Under the pieces are notes generated by a model, which searched no databases, was not told where the DNA came from, and worked only from the letters and a program-made list of their open reading frames with translations. Positions 37,945 to 45,953 of a DNA stretch of 64,000 nucleotides are shown piece after piece. Source of the stretch: Siminovitchia acidinfaciens (GTDB lineage: Bacteria > Bacillota > Bacilli > Bacillales > Bacillaceae_C). The stretch covers positions 248,001 through 312,000 of the forward strand of contig NZ_QYTV02000003.1 in NCBI RefSeq assembly GCF_003605385.1, written 5' to 3'. The translations under genes were made by a program, and so were the position numbers. How positions within the stretch are numbered: the stretch's first letter is position 1; the number at the start of each line of letters is the position of its first letter.

Positions 37945-38739
37945 ATGATCGGGTTGGATTTGGGACTGAAAAATAAAAAGGCTCTTGTCATGGCTTCTAG
38001 CCAAGGTTTGGGAAGAGCCATCGCTGAACAGTTTGTTCTGGAAGGAACGGATGTCATGCTTGCCAGCCGGAATGAAGAGCAGCTGCAAAAGGTGGCAGAA
38101 GAGCTTAATAGTCTAGGAGGCGGACGAGCTGAATACATACGTTGTGATATCATGGATCCGGATGATATCAGCCAGGCTGTAAAACATACCGCTGACTCAT
38201 TTGGAAGCATTGATATTTTGATAAATAATGCCGGCGGTCCGCCCGCGGGAGGATTTGAAGACTTTGAAGACGAAGAGTGGCAGCGTTCATTTGAACTCAA
38301 TCTTTTATCGTATATCAGGATAATCAGGGCAGCCCTTCCGTTTTTGAAGCAAAAAGGTGGAAGGATTATTAATATCGCATCATCTTCCATAAGGGAACCT
38401 ATTCCGGGATTGATTTTATCAAATACGTTAAGGTTAGGAATTGTCGGGCTTTCAAAAACGATTGCCGATGAGTTCGCCAAATATAACATTTTAGTTAATA
38501 CCGTAGGGCCTGGAAGAATTGCCACCGAAAGAATAGAGCATCTCGATGAAAAGCGGGCACAAAGAGAGGATATTTCGGTAGAAGAGATCAGAGCCCGTTC
38601 AGCGGAGAGCATACCGCTTGGAAGGGACGGCAAGCCTGAAGAGTTTGCTAAAATTGTTGTTTTCCTTGCTTCCGAAGGAAATACATATATGACTGGAAGT
38701 ACGTTTGTTGTAGATGGCGGAAAGTTACGATCCATTTAG
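37945..38739 (+). CDS. Short-chain dehydrogenase/reductase-like protein with atypical active site
   Basis: A 264-residue Rossmann-fold protein. The cofactor loop reads MASSQGLGRAIA rather than TGxxxGIG, NNAG is kept (INNAGGPPAGG), and the catalytic serine region is present (INIASSSIR), but where YxxxK is expected it reads SNTLR, so both the Tyr and the Lys are missing. This matches a known beta-ketoacyl-ACP-reductase-like branch without the normal tetrad. ATG at 37945 and TTG at 37954 (giving MDLGLKNKKAL) are both plausible starts. It is 14 bases before ykwC. Confidence 0.85.
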   Translation: MIGLDLGLKNKKALVMASSQGLGRAIAEQFVLEGTDVMLASRNEEQLQKVAEELNSLGGGRAEYIRCDIMDPDDISQAVKHTADSFGSIDILINNAGGPPAGGFEDFEDEEWQRSFELNLLSYIRIIRAALPFLKQKGGRIINIASSSIREPIPGLILSNTLRLGIVGLSKTIADEFAKYNILVNTVGPGRIATERIEHLDEKRAQREDISVEEIRARSAESIPLGRDGKPEEFAKIVVFLASEGNTYMTGSTFVVDGGKLRSI

Positions 38740-38753
38740 GGGGAGGAACTGAA

Positions 38754-39617
38754 ATGAGGGAAAAGATCGGATTTATTGGAATCGGAGTCATGGGGAAATC
38801 GATGGTCCGCAATTTGATGAAAGAGGGTTTTCCCGTTGTTGTTTATACGCGTACTAAGGAGAAGGCCGCTGATTTGGTGAATGAAGGGGCTGGATGGAAA
38901 GATTCACCTAAGGATGTAGCGGAATCTGCCGACATCATTATAACGATGGTAGGATATCCGTATGATGTAGAGAATGTCTATTTTGGCGAGGGTGGAATTT
39001 TTTCTGGCGTGAGCAAAGGTAAGACTGTCATTGATATGACGACTTCAACCCCGACTCTGGCAAAAAAAATCTTTACGGAAGCGAGAAAGCTTGAAATTGC
39101 TGCTTTGGATGCCCCGGTATCAGGTGGGGATATAGGTGCCAAAAATGGAACTCTCTCGATTATGGTCGGTGGAAATGAACAGGATTTTAATAAGGTTCAG
39201 CCAATATTATCTGTGCTTGGAAACAACATCGTGTTCCAAGGTGAAGCTGGAGCAGGACAGCATACGAAGATGTGTAATCAAATAGCAATTGCATCTAATA
39301 TGATCGGAGTGACGGAGGCTCTTGTCTATGCCCGAAAGGCGGGGCTTGATCCTGAGAAAATGCTAACCTCGATCAGTACTGGTGCAGCAGGAAGCTGGTC
39401 TTTGTCTAATTTGATCCCAAGGGTCTTAAAGGAAGATTACACACCAGGATTTTTTATCAAACACTTTATCAAGGACATGGGAATTGCGCTTGATGAAGCC
39501 AAGAGAATGGAATTGGAACTGCCGGGACTAGAGCTTGCTGAGCGAATGTACAAAACACTGGCAAAAAAGGGCGAGGAAAACAGCGGTACGCAGGCATTGG
39601 TAAAATATTGGGAATAA
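38754..39617 (+). CDS. ykwC: NAD(P)-dependent beta-hydroxyacid dehydrogenase (YkwC-like)
   Basis: A 287-residue member of the 3-hydroxyisobutyrate dehydrogenase family. The nucleotide motif GFIGIGVMGKSM starts at residue 6, the substrate loop reads DAPVSGGDIGAKNGTLSIMVGG, and the catalytic lysine region is GAGQHTKMCNQIAIASNM. It resembles B. subtilis YkwC. Likely co-transcribed with the SDR gene upstream. The natural substrate is not known. Confidence 0.87.
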   Translation: MREKIGFIGIGVMGKSMVRNLMKEGFPVVVYTRTKEKAADLVNEGAGWKDSPKDVAESADIIITMVGYPYDVENVYFGEGGIFSGVSKGKTVIDMTTSTPTLAKKIFTEARKLEIAALDAPVSGGDIGAKNGTLSIMVGGNEQDFNKVQPILSVLGNNIVFQGEAGAGQHTKMCNQIAIASNMIGVTEALVYARKAGLDPEKMLTSISTGAAGSWSLSNLIPRVLKEDYTPGFFIKHFIKDMGIALDEAKRMELELPGLELAERMYKTLAKKGEENSGTQALVKYWE

Positions 39618-39945
39618 GAAAAGCGGAAGGCGGCTGCTAGGAGCGACAAGCACTGGAGGTTAAGTCAGTGAAGTCGCCCTTTGACTTCATTGACTTAACC
39701 GAAGTGACCTCGAGCTCCTGCCGCCTGCAGCTGGACAATAAGAAAAGCGGAAGCGCTCGTTAAGCGACGTATAGACTGGAGTGACTTCGACGAGATAAAG
39801 GATACACGGCGACGAAGGAGTCGATGTTGACTTATCGTAGGAGGAGGCGCGAAGTCTACTAGTCGCTGAGCGCTGTAGCTGGACAATAAGAAAAGCGGAA
39901 GCGCTCGTTAAGCGACGTATAGACTGGAGTGACACCGACGAAATC
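39614..39945. repeat. Mosaic intergenic repeat cluster E with 57-bp direct repeats
   Basis: Starts with AGAAAAGCGGAAGGCGGC, holds a long palindrome (39658-39700), and contains a 57-base unit twice (39729-39785 and 39877-39933; AGCTGGACAATAAGAAAAGC to GACTGGAGTGAC). The GACTTATCGTAGGAGGAGGC module lies between them. Confidence 0.88.
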
Positions 39946-40112
39946 ATGGGGTATATTCCGCGAAGGTCACGGATTCGTGCCCATTTTACCGCATCCACCC
40001 CTATTACCGTAATGAAGTGCAGGCAACGATCCCGAATTACCGTTTTGTCTTTCAGCACCGATAATGACCGAACAATATTTTTGTTAAGGTCTCAAATTCC
40101 GTTAAAATTCAA
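39946..40112. other. Unexplained non-coding segment after cluster E
   Basis: This stretch (GTATATTCCGCGAAGGTCAC onward) shows no promoter, no palindrome and no ribosome-site-led frame. It may be another member of the repeat vocabulary with only one copy here. Confidence 0.35.
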
Positions 40113-40113
40113 T

Positions 40114-40159
40114 AAAGTCCGTCCAGAAAGTCCTTTCAAGGACCTTCTGGACGGACTTT
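40114..40159. terminator. Bidirectional terminator downstream of ykyB
   Basis: A 20-base stem (AAAGTCCGTCCAGAAAGTCC with GGACCTTCTGGACGGACTTT), one mismatch, 6-base loop. Confidence 0.85.
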
Positions 40160-40176
40160 GTTTTGTTTGTTGAAAT

Positions 40177-40638
40177 TTAAAAAAAGCTGTCCCCCAATTT
40201 TTTGAATACTGGCTTTTGCTGCTTTCTTCTACTATTTTCATGTTTGGGTTCTTTGAGACCGGTATATTCCTGAAGGAGTTGTTTCGCAAAGCTTAGCGAC
40301 ATGCGAGTTTTTGGGTTGCGGGAATGTTGGTCAAGATGGCCTAGATGAGGTAATTGTTCAAAGTCTTCTTTTGTCGGCGGAATATGAAATGTGTATTCTC
40401 CGCATTTGACTAATACATCTGATTGCTGCTGGCTGAATCTTGGGTTTCTTGAAAAATGCAGTCCGGTTTTGGCTGCTTTCTCTTCCCTGATCATTTTTTC
40501 AAGCGCCTGTTTTTTCAGGCTGTACAGGAACTTTGGGTTAATGGCAGTTTTTGCGTGCCGATTGACCGTGAATATAGCCTGAGACAGGTTCTCAACAGTT
40601 GGTTCTAACGGGACTTTTCTTCTGACATCCGGATCCAC
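40177..40638 (-). CDS. ykyB: YkyB-family protein
   Basis: A 153-residue basic protein that resembles B. subtilis YkyB (EPTVENLSQAIFTVNRHAKT, then YSLKKQALEKMI and GLHFSRNPRFSQQQSDVLVK). Function unknown; no signal peptide or membrane helix, so cytoplasmic. The start is a GTG after AAAGGAG. Confidence 0.85.
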   Translation of the reverse strand: MDPDVRRKVPLEPTVENLSQAIFTVNRHAKTAINPKFLYSLKKQALEKMIREEKAAKTGLHFSRNPRFSQQQSDVLVKCGEYTFHIPPTKEDFEQLPHLGHLDQHSRNPKTRMSLSFAKQLLQEYTGLKEPKHENSRRKQQKPVFKKLGDSFF

Positions 40639-40865
40639 AAATGAGTTCTCCTTTCTTTAATTGATTGAAATTACATATAATTATATCATCCTGAAAGCAC
40701 AATGAAAAGCTTGCCAAGGTTCAAAGAGAATAATCACCCGAAATTTTACTTGAAAATGGTGCATGCCAGGTGTATATTTACTGTGTTAGTGCTTGAGGAA
40801 TTTAAAATTACTTATTATCACATATCAATTTAAAATAGAAATCCCATAAGGAAGGGGATGCTGAA

Positions 40866-41087
40866 GTGAGAAAAAACAGGGACTATGAAGCTGTTTTCCT
40901 GCCTTCTAAATCAGGTGTCATCAAAATCTATATTTATGGATTCAAACCATATGGCTCATGGGGCAAGGTTTACACGAGCATGAACGGCGTTTCCGTCAAT
41001 GTGAAGGGATACAATCGAAAGAAGACAATTGTCCGGTCAATAAAAAAACTGAATGAATCATTGTTAAATATTAAAGAAGATCAATAG
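40866..41087 (+). CDS. Small basic hypothetical protein
   Basis: A 73-residue protein with many Lys, Arg and Tyr residues (YIYGFKPYGSWGKVYTSMNG, then VKGYNRKKTIVRSIKKLNES). I do not recognise the family. The basic C-terminal helix could bind nucleic acid, but that is a guess. The GTG follows AAGGGG. It stands between ykyB and a structured non-coding region before ykuJ. Confidence 0.6.
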   Translation: MRKNRDYEAVFLPSKSGVIKIYIYGFKPYGSWGKVYTSMNGVSVNVKGYNRKKTIVRSIKKLNESLLNIKEDQ

Positions 41088-41089
41088 GC

Positions 41090-41337
41090 GGGATACACCA
41101 TTGGCGAAAGTATCTATGCCGCAAGGAAGCTTATTCAGGAACGGCTCAACATAAATTATGGAAGTCGAAGTTACTCACCCTGTTGCAAAGCATGTTTTCT
41201 TTAAAGGCTGAGAACTTCCTTTACAAATCTCCCGGTCTTGTGGGCCCGAGGATGTGCGGCTTGCACCTTCCTTAGGTAAGTTTTAAACCGCAGCCGGGAA
41301 AATGTTTTTAGGCAGGTTAATCCTGCCTTATTTTTTT
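41090..41337 (+). ncRNA. Structured intergenic RNA candidate ending in a terminator
   Basis: There is no credible gene, but nested pairing is visible: TCTCCCGG (near 41221) with GCCGGGA (near 41293), an inner TGCGG/CCGCA pair, and GGAAGT with ACTTCC further upstream; then the terminator GGCAGG-TTAAT-CCTGCC and a T run at 41311-41337. It could be a small RNA or the structured 3' end of the upstream gene. Confidence 0.35.
41311..41337 (+). terminator. Intrinsic terminator before ykuJ
   Basis: GGCAGG/CCTGCC, 5-base loop, then TTATTTTTTT. Confidence 0.85.
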
Positions 41338-41437
41338 GCGTTAATACCAATGCTTTCCATGAATGAAAAAACAATTTGCATTGTTCAAGGGGCTTCTTTT
41401 ATAATAGGTGTGTCTTCCCAAAGAAAGGGGTAAAAAC

Positions 41438-41692
41438 ATGTCACAATTAATGGGTATTATTCAAAGATTGCAAACAATGCAAAGCATGGAGGGGCAAGAA
41501 GATGTCCCACAAAGACAATTCGAAGTGAATGGTAAAGTCATCTGCCAGGTGAAGTTCTTTTCAAGCACCGGAACATTCGAAGTGGAAGAATATGATAAGG
41601 ATAACAATAAGCAGACATATCAGTTCGATGACATTGATGCTGCGGCGATAGAAATATTTGATATTATTCAAGAAGAAAAAACATATCGTTAG
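41438..41692 (+). CDS. ykuJ: YkuJ-family protein
   Basis: An 84-residue acidic protein that resembles B. subtilis YkuJ (MSQLMGIIQRLQTMQ, NGKVICQVKFFSSTGTFEVE, YQFDDIDAAAIEIFDII). Function unknown. The ATG at 41438 follows AAAGGGG; the frame is open upstream to 41408 without a ribosome site. Confidence 0.88.
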   Translation: MSQLMGIIQRLQTMQSMEGQEDVPQRQFEVNGKVICQVKFFSSTGTFEVEEYDKDNNKQTYQFDDIDAAAIEIFDIIQEEKTYR

Positions 41693-41858
41693 GATCTTCC
41701 TTCCGCTCGTTTCTTGCAGCGGAAGTCTTTTCACCTTTAAGGCCGTTTGGCCTTTATTTTATGAAGTGGTTTTTTCATAAACAGATTTGTTTCCCTTTTC
41801 TAAATTTATGGTAAAATGATATTAGAACGATTTCGCAAAGAGATGAGGGAGTTTAAAG

Positions 41859-42287
41859 ATGATTTCCTTGAAAAGTCAGGCGTTTACAGAACCAAAGATT
41901 AGTGACTACATGATACCGTCTGAAAAAGTGGCCCATGTCCAAATAGGAAATAATTTAGAACATGCTTTGCTCGTTTTGACAAAGAGCGGCTATTCAGCCA
42001 TACCGGTGCTTGATGCCCGTTTTAAGTTACATGGTTTGATCAGTTCAGCAATCATTACAGAATCAATCCTCGGATTGGAAAGGATTGAATTCGAAAAGCT
42101 TAGTGATAAAAAAGTTGAAGACGTCATGGCTGTAAATATTCCGAAAGTTATGCTCCATGATCATTTTAGGAAAGCGGTAGATCTGCTTATTGATCATCCT
42201 TTCGTTTGTGTTCTTGATGAAGAGGGATATTTTGAAGGCATTGTTACAAGAAGAGCACTTTTGAAAGAGCTGAAATTGCAACTTTAA
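41859..42287 (+). CDS. darB: CBS-domain cyclic di-AMP receptor DarB (YkuL/CbpB)
   Basis: A 142-residue protein of two CBS domains (about residues 15-75 and 85-140; ISDYMIPSEKVAHVQIGNNL, SGYSAIPVLDARFKLHGLIS, and FVCVLDEEGYFEGIVTRRAL). In B. subtilis this protein binds c-di-AMP and, when free of it, stimulates Rel and pyruvate carboxylase. GAGGGAG precedes the ATG. A terminator follows at 42307. Confidence 0.88.
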   Translation: MISLKSQAFTEPKISDYMIPSEKVAHVQIGNNLEHALLVLTKSGYSAIPVLDARFKLHGLISSAIITESILGLERIEFEKLSDKKVEDVMAVNIPKVMLHDHFRKAVDLLIDHPFVCVLDEEGYFEGIVTRRALLKELKLQL

Positions 42288-42306
42288 CGGAATTTTTTAA
42301 AAAGGC

Positions 42307-42336
42307 GGCTCCCTTGCTCGGGAGCCTGTTTTTGTT
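42307..42336 (+). terminator. Intrinsic terminator of darB
   Basis: GGCTCCC/GGGAGCC stem with a 6-base loop followed by TGTTTTTG. Confidence 0.85.
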
Positions 42337-42384
42337 TTTTAGCACTATTAAATCTGACGCCAATAAAAAATCCTTTATTTGGGT

Positions 42385-42715
42385 TTGTCTCCGTCTCTCC
42401 AGCTTTTATCGACTAGCAGACTTAGTGACTAGTGTGCTCTAAGGCAAGTTTTTTCAGGAAGCTATGTCACCATGCCGCAAAGCTACAGGAAGCTTAGAAA
42501 AGGAAGCCATTTATATATGAAAAATCAACAAAAATCTGCTCCTACGCCATAGCTGAATTGGGGGAAGTTTCGTTCAGCTCGTCACAAAGCGCACAAAGCC
42601 ATTTCAAGGAGCAACCCATGTAGCACGGCTCCGCCGGACAGGAGGTGCCCGCTTTGAGACCGCTAGCGATGTCGCCCCTACGTCTATCGAATAGCGGTTG
42701 CGCATTTGTCTAAAG
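42385..42715. repeat. Mosaic intergenic repeat cluster F
   Basis: A degenerate cluster: TTATCGACTAGCAGACTTAG edge, AAAATCTGCTCCTACGCC and GTTCAGCTCGTCACAAAGC modules, CTCCGCCGGACAGGAGGTGC, and a closing TTGCGCATTTG before the exporter gene. Confidence 0.75.
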
Positions 42716-42737
42716 GCAATCATATGTGAGGTGAACC

Positions 42738-43952
42738 ATGAAGGGATCTGCTCTACATAAATATTCTGCTGTTACTTACCCGAAAATTAACCGTCTATGG
42801 GCTGCTCTAATACTGGGTTCTTTAACTGCATTTGGTCCTCTTGCTGTCGATATGTATTTACCGGCATTACCGAAGTTGGCCATAGATTTTCGGGCACAGA
42901 CTTCTTTAGCACAGCTTAGCCTCACTGCTTTCTTGATCGGAATGGCGGTTGGCCAGCTTATCATGGGGCCCCTAAGCGACGCCCAAGGCCGAAAGAAACC
43001 GTTGATGGCTGGGTTGGCTATTTTTGCAATTGCTTCGTTGTTTTGTATGGCCATGCCGACAATATGGGGCTTAATTGCAATGAGATTTGTACAGGGTGCC
43101 TCGGCTGCAGCGGGAATTGTAATTGCTAGGGCGGTTGCACGGGATTTATATTCGGGCGTTGAACTTACGAAGTTTTTTGCTTTGTTAATGCTGGTCAATG
43201 GTGTCGCTCCGATTGCCGCGCCTATAGCCGGGGGACAGCTCCTCTCAATCATGCCGTGGCAAGGCATTTTTGGAGTCCTGGCTGTCATAGGCACCGTTAT
43301 GGTGCTGGCTGTTCTGTGGGGCCTCCCTGAGACGTTACCAAAATCCAACCGCTCCGAGGGCGGCATCCTAAACATGCTAAAAGTTTTTTCTTTTCTTCTC
43401 AGAGATCAAGTGTTCATGGGTTATTGTTTGGCCCAAGGGTTTATCATGGCTGCCATGTTTGCATATATTGCGGGCTCACCGTTTTTGTTGCAGGAACACT
43501 TTAAGCTGTCTCCGCAAGCATTTAGTATCTTCTTTGCATTAAATGGTGCCGGCATTATTGCTGCAACTCAAATAACCGGCCGGCTTGCTGGTAGGATTCA
43601 CGAAAAAAAGTTGTTAATGAGCGGCTTGTATATGGCTGTTGTCAGCAGTGGGATACTTTTTCTGATGCTTTTAGTCAATGCCGATTTGCTATTTGTATTA
43701 ATCCCGCTCTTTTTTTCAGTTTCAAGTGTTGGAGTTGTCGGTACAACCACTTTTTCACTTGCAATGGGTGATAAAGGGAAAATTGCCGGGAGTGCGGCTG
43801 CTTTGCACGGTCTTATGCCGCATGTATTTGGAGCGGCAGCTGCGCCGTTAGCCGGTCTTGGAAGCGGAAGCATTTTGTCAATGGGGATTGTAATGTTCTG
43901 CTGCCATGCATCTGCATTATTCTTTTATTGCCTTCTTAACTCGAAAAAGTAA
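42738..43952 (+). CDS. Bcr/CflA-type multidrug MFS exporter
   Basis: A 404-residue, 12-helix exporter of the DHA1 group. Typical sequences are PLAVDMYLPALPKLAIDF in helix 1, GPLSDAQGRKKPLMAG in loop 2-3, and RFVQGASAAAGIVIARAVARD (helices 4-5 antiporter region). Family members expel bicyclomycin, chloramphenicol or sulfonamide-type drugs; the substrate here is unknown. GAGGTG precedes the ATG. It is flanked by two repeat clusters and is absent between these neighbours in B. subtilis. Confidence 0.85.
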   Translation: MKGSALHKYSAVTYPKINRLWAALILGSLTAFGPLAVDMYLPALPKLAIDFRAQTSLAQLSLTAFLIGMAVGQLIMGPLSDAQGRKKPLMAGLAIFAIASLFCMAMPTIWGLIAMRFVQGASAAAGIVIARAVARDLYSGVELTKFFALLMLVNGVAPIAAPIAGGQLLSIMPWQGIFGVLAVIGTVMVLAVLWGLPETLPKSNRSEGGILNMLKVFSFLLRDQVFMGYCLAQGFIMAAMFAYIAGSPFLLQEHFKLSPQAFSIFFALNGAGIIAATQITGRLAGRIHEKKLLMSGLYMAVVSSGILFLMLLVNADLLFVLIPLFFSVSSVGVVGTTTFSLAMGDKGKIAGSAAALHGLMPHVFGAAAAPLAGLGSGSILSMGIVMFCCHASALFFYCLLNSKK

Positions 43953-44011
43953 AAAGAATTTTAGTTTGAAATTGTAAAAAATTATGTTGTGAAACCTTAT
44001 CTATCATACTT

Positions 44012-44415
44012 ATGCTACACCTAGCTCCGATGGACAGGATGGTCCTAGTTCCACCGACGCACAGGAAGTGGTAGTTCATGCGAAGCGACAGGATGTGGCG
44101 TCCTGAGGCGGCGGCGACGCGCAGGACGCGCTAGTGCCACCGAAGCGACAGGATGTCGCGGTCTGAGGCGGCCAGGCGCCATCGGCTCGAGGTCACAAGT
44201 TGCAAGGAAGCTAATTCAGGATGAATGTGCTCTTGCACCATAGCTTTTTCGAGGAAGCCTTGTTCGGCCCGTCGCAAAGTCGCCTGAAGCATACTCAAAG
44301 ATGTTTCTCACGATGTAATCAGTTAAGCAGTTTTGCTGTGGTGGCAGAAGAACTGCCTCCTAACAATTTGACTTGTGCTTGTCGCCTAAGGCTGCGTACC
44401 TAGCGCTTTTTTATA
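44012..44415. repeat. Mosaic intergenic repeat cluster G
   Basis: About 400 bases. It holds several micro-palindromes, among them GCGCAGGACGCGC (44119-44131) and GCGACAGGATGTCGC (44145-44159), then the same segments as cluster D (GCGCCATCGGCTCGAGGTCA, GCAAGGAAGCTAATTCAGGA, TCTCACGATGTAATC) and ends at CTAGCGCTTTTTT. Confidence 0.88.
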
Positions 44416-44434
44416 GAAAAAGGGAGATGGAACG

Positions 44435-45940
44435 ATGGGTGAAATGGTCAGAAATATTCCGAAACAGACAAAGCGCCCATATGTACTTGCCGCTGTCATG
44501 CTGGTCATGTTTATTGGAGCCGTTGAAGCGACAATCGTAGCCACAGCAATGCCGGCTATTATTGGTGACCTTGGAGGATTTGCGCATTACAGTTGGGTTT
44601 TCTCAGCTTATTTATTGATGAACACGATCACGGTCCTGATTTACGGTAAACTCTCAGATTTGTATGGAAGAAAGCCGATTTTAACAGTAGGGGTTAGTAT
44701 TTTTCTAATTGGGTCTTTTTTATGTGGCCTTTCCGCCTCTATGGAACAACTCATCGTTTTCAGGCTTATCCAAGGAATAGGTGCAGGTGCCGTGATGCCA
44801 ATTGCCACTACCATTGTGGGAGATATTTATACTGGCGAGGAACGGGCAAATGTACAAGGGTATCTTTCCAGTGTATGGGGCATTTCAGCGGTAATGGGTC
44901 CCGCTGTTGGTGGTCTCCTGGTGGAATACGTAAGCTGGCGATGGGTTTTTTGGGTCAGTATTCCTTTAGGCGTCCTTTCCATAATAGGCATTTGGTTGTT
45001 TTTACATGAAACCGTTGAGAAGAAGAAGCCGGATATTGATTACGCTGGTGCTAGCCTGCTGACTATTGCCATTTCATCGCTTATGGTCATATTAGTAGAA
45101 GGGGGTGTCCGCTTTTCCTGGACATCCCCCCAGGTGATAACACTTGCACTGATTGGCGTAAGTACGTTATTACTGTTTATATCTCAAGAAAAAAGGGCCT
45201 CTGAGCCGATGGTGCCTCTCGAAATTTGGAAGCTGCGGCCAATTTTGATTGCCAACCTGGTGTCTTTTACGACAGGATTAATGCTCATAGGGATTTCAAG
45301 TTTTTTACCTGCTTATGTTCAGGGCGTTATGGAAAAGAGTGCAACGATTGCCGGATTTACATTGACAGCGATGTCCATTGGCTGGCCATTGGCTTCAACA
45401 GCTGCCGGCAAGTTGATCATAAAGATCGGCTACCGTACCACTTCATTAATCGGTGGTATTTTCCTTGTAATCGGTGGCGGACTGTTCGTTTCTATTGTAC
45501 CTTCTGCCGGTCCGATGGGAGCAGCTTTCTCATCGTTTTGCGTTGGTGTAGGAATGGGGCTGACCAGCACTTCGTTTATTGTCCTGATTCAAGGGTCAGT
45601 CAATTGGAAGCAGCGAGGAATAACAACTGCCACTAATATGTTTATGAGGAACCTGGGCAATACTGTAGGTGCAGCTCTGCTCGGGGGGATATTGAACGGC
45701 CAGATTCTACGATATTTCGCGGAGCATGGAGGGAAGGCAGGTCAAAATCTTACGCTAGATTCAACGAATATGCTTCTGACAGCTGAACATCGATCTCAAC
45801 TGAGTGCTTCAGTTAAGATGCTCCTGCAGGAGGGATTGTCACATTCATTACACACAGTTTATATTGCCGTCCTCGTTTTCGGCATCATAAGTCTCCTTTT
45901 GGTTCTTCTCCTGCCCAAAAGAAGTAATACCACAGCCTGA
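44435..45940 (+). CDS. EmrB/QacA-type multidrug MFS exporter (DHA2)
   Basis: A 501-residue, 14-helix exporter. MFIGAVEATIVATAMPAIIG in helix 1, GKLSDLYGRKPILT in loop 2-3 and RLIQGIGAGAVMPIATTIVGDIY at helices 4-5 are typical. It uses the proton gradient to expel lipophilic or cationic drugs; specificity unknown. AAAGGGAG precedes the ATG. Its stop lies 14 bases before ccpC, so the two may be co-transcribed. Confidence 0.87.
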   Translation: MGEMVRNIPKQTKRPYVLAAVMLVMFIGAVEATIVATAMPAIIGDLGGFAHYSWVFSAYLLMNTITVLIYGKLSDLYGRKPILTVGVSIFLIGSFLCGLSASMEQLIVFRLIQGIGAGAVMPIATTIVGDIYTGEERANVQGYLSSVWGISAVMGPAVGGLLVEYVSWRWVFWVSIPLGVLSIIGIWLFLHETVEKKKPDIDYAGASLLTIAISSLMVILVEGGVRFSWTSPQVITLALIGVSTLLLFISQEKRASEPMVPLEIWKLRPILIANLVSFTTGLMLIGISSFLPAYVQGVMEKSATIAGFTLTAMSIGWPLASTAAGKLIIKIGYRTTSLIGGIFLVIGGGLFVSIVPSAGPMGAAFSSFCVGVGMGLTSTSFIVLIQGSVNWKQRGITTATNMFMRNLGNTVGAALLGGILNGQILRYFAEHGGKAGQNLTLDSTNMLLTAEHRSQLSASVKMLLQEGLSHSLHTVYIAVLVFGIISLLLVLLLPKRSNTTA

Positions 45941-45953
45941 GAGAGGGTTTTCT

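Noticed and set aside
37806-38735. 309-codon minus-strand frame opposite the SDR gene
   Set aside because: It is a shadow of the well-supported SDR frame and its protein resembles no family I recognise.
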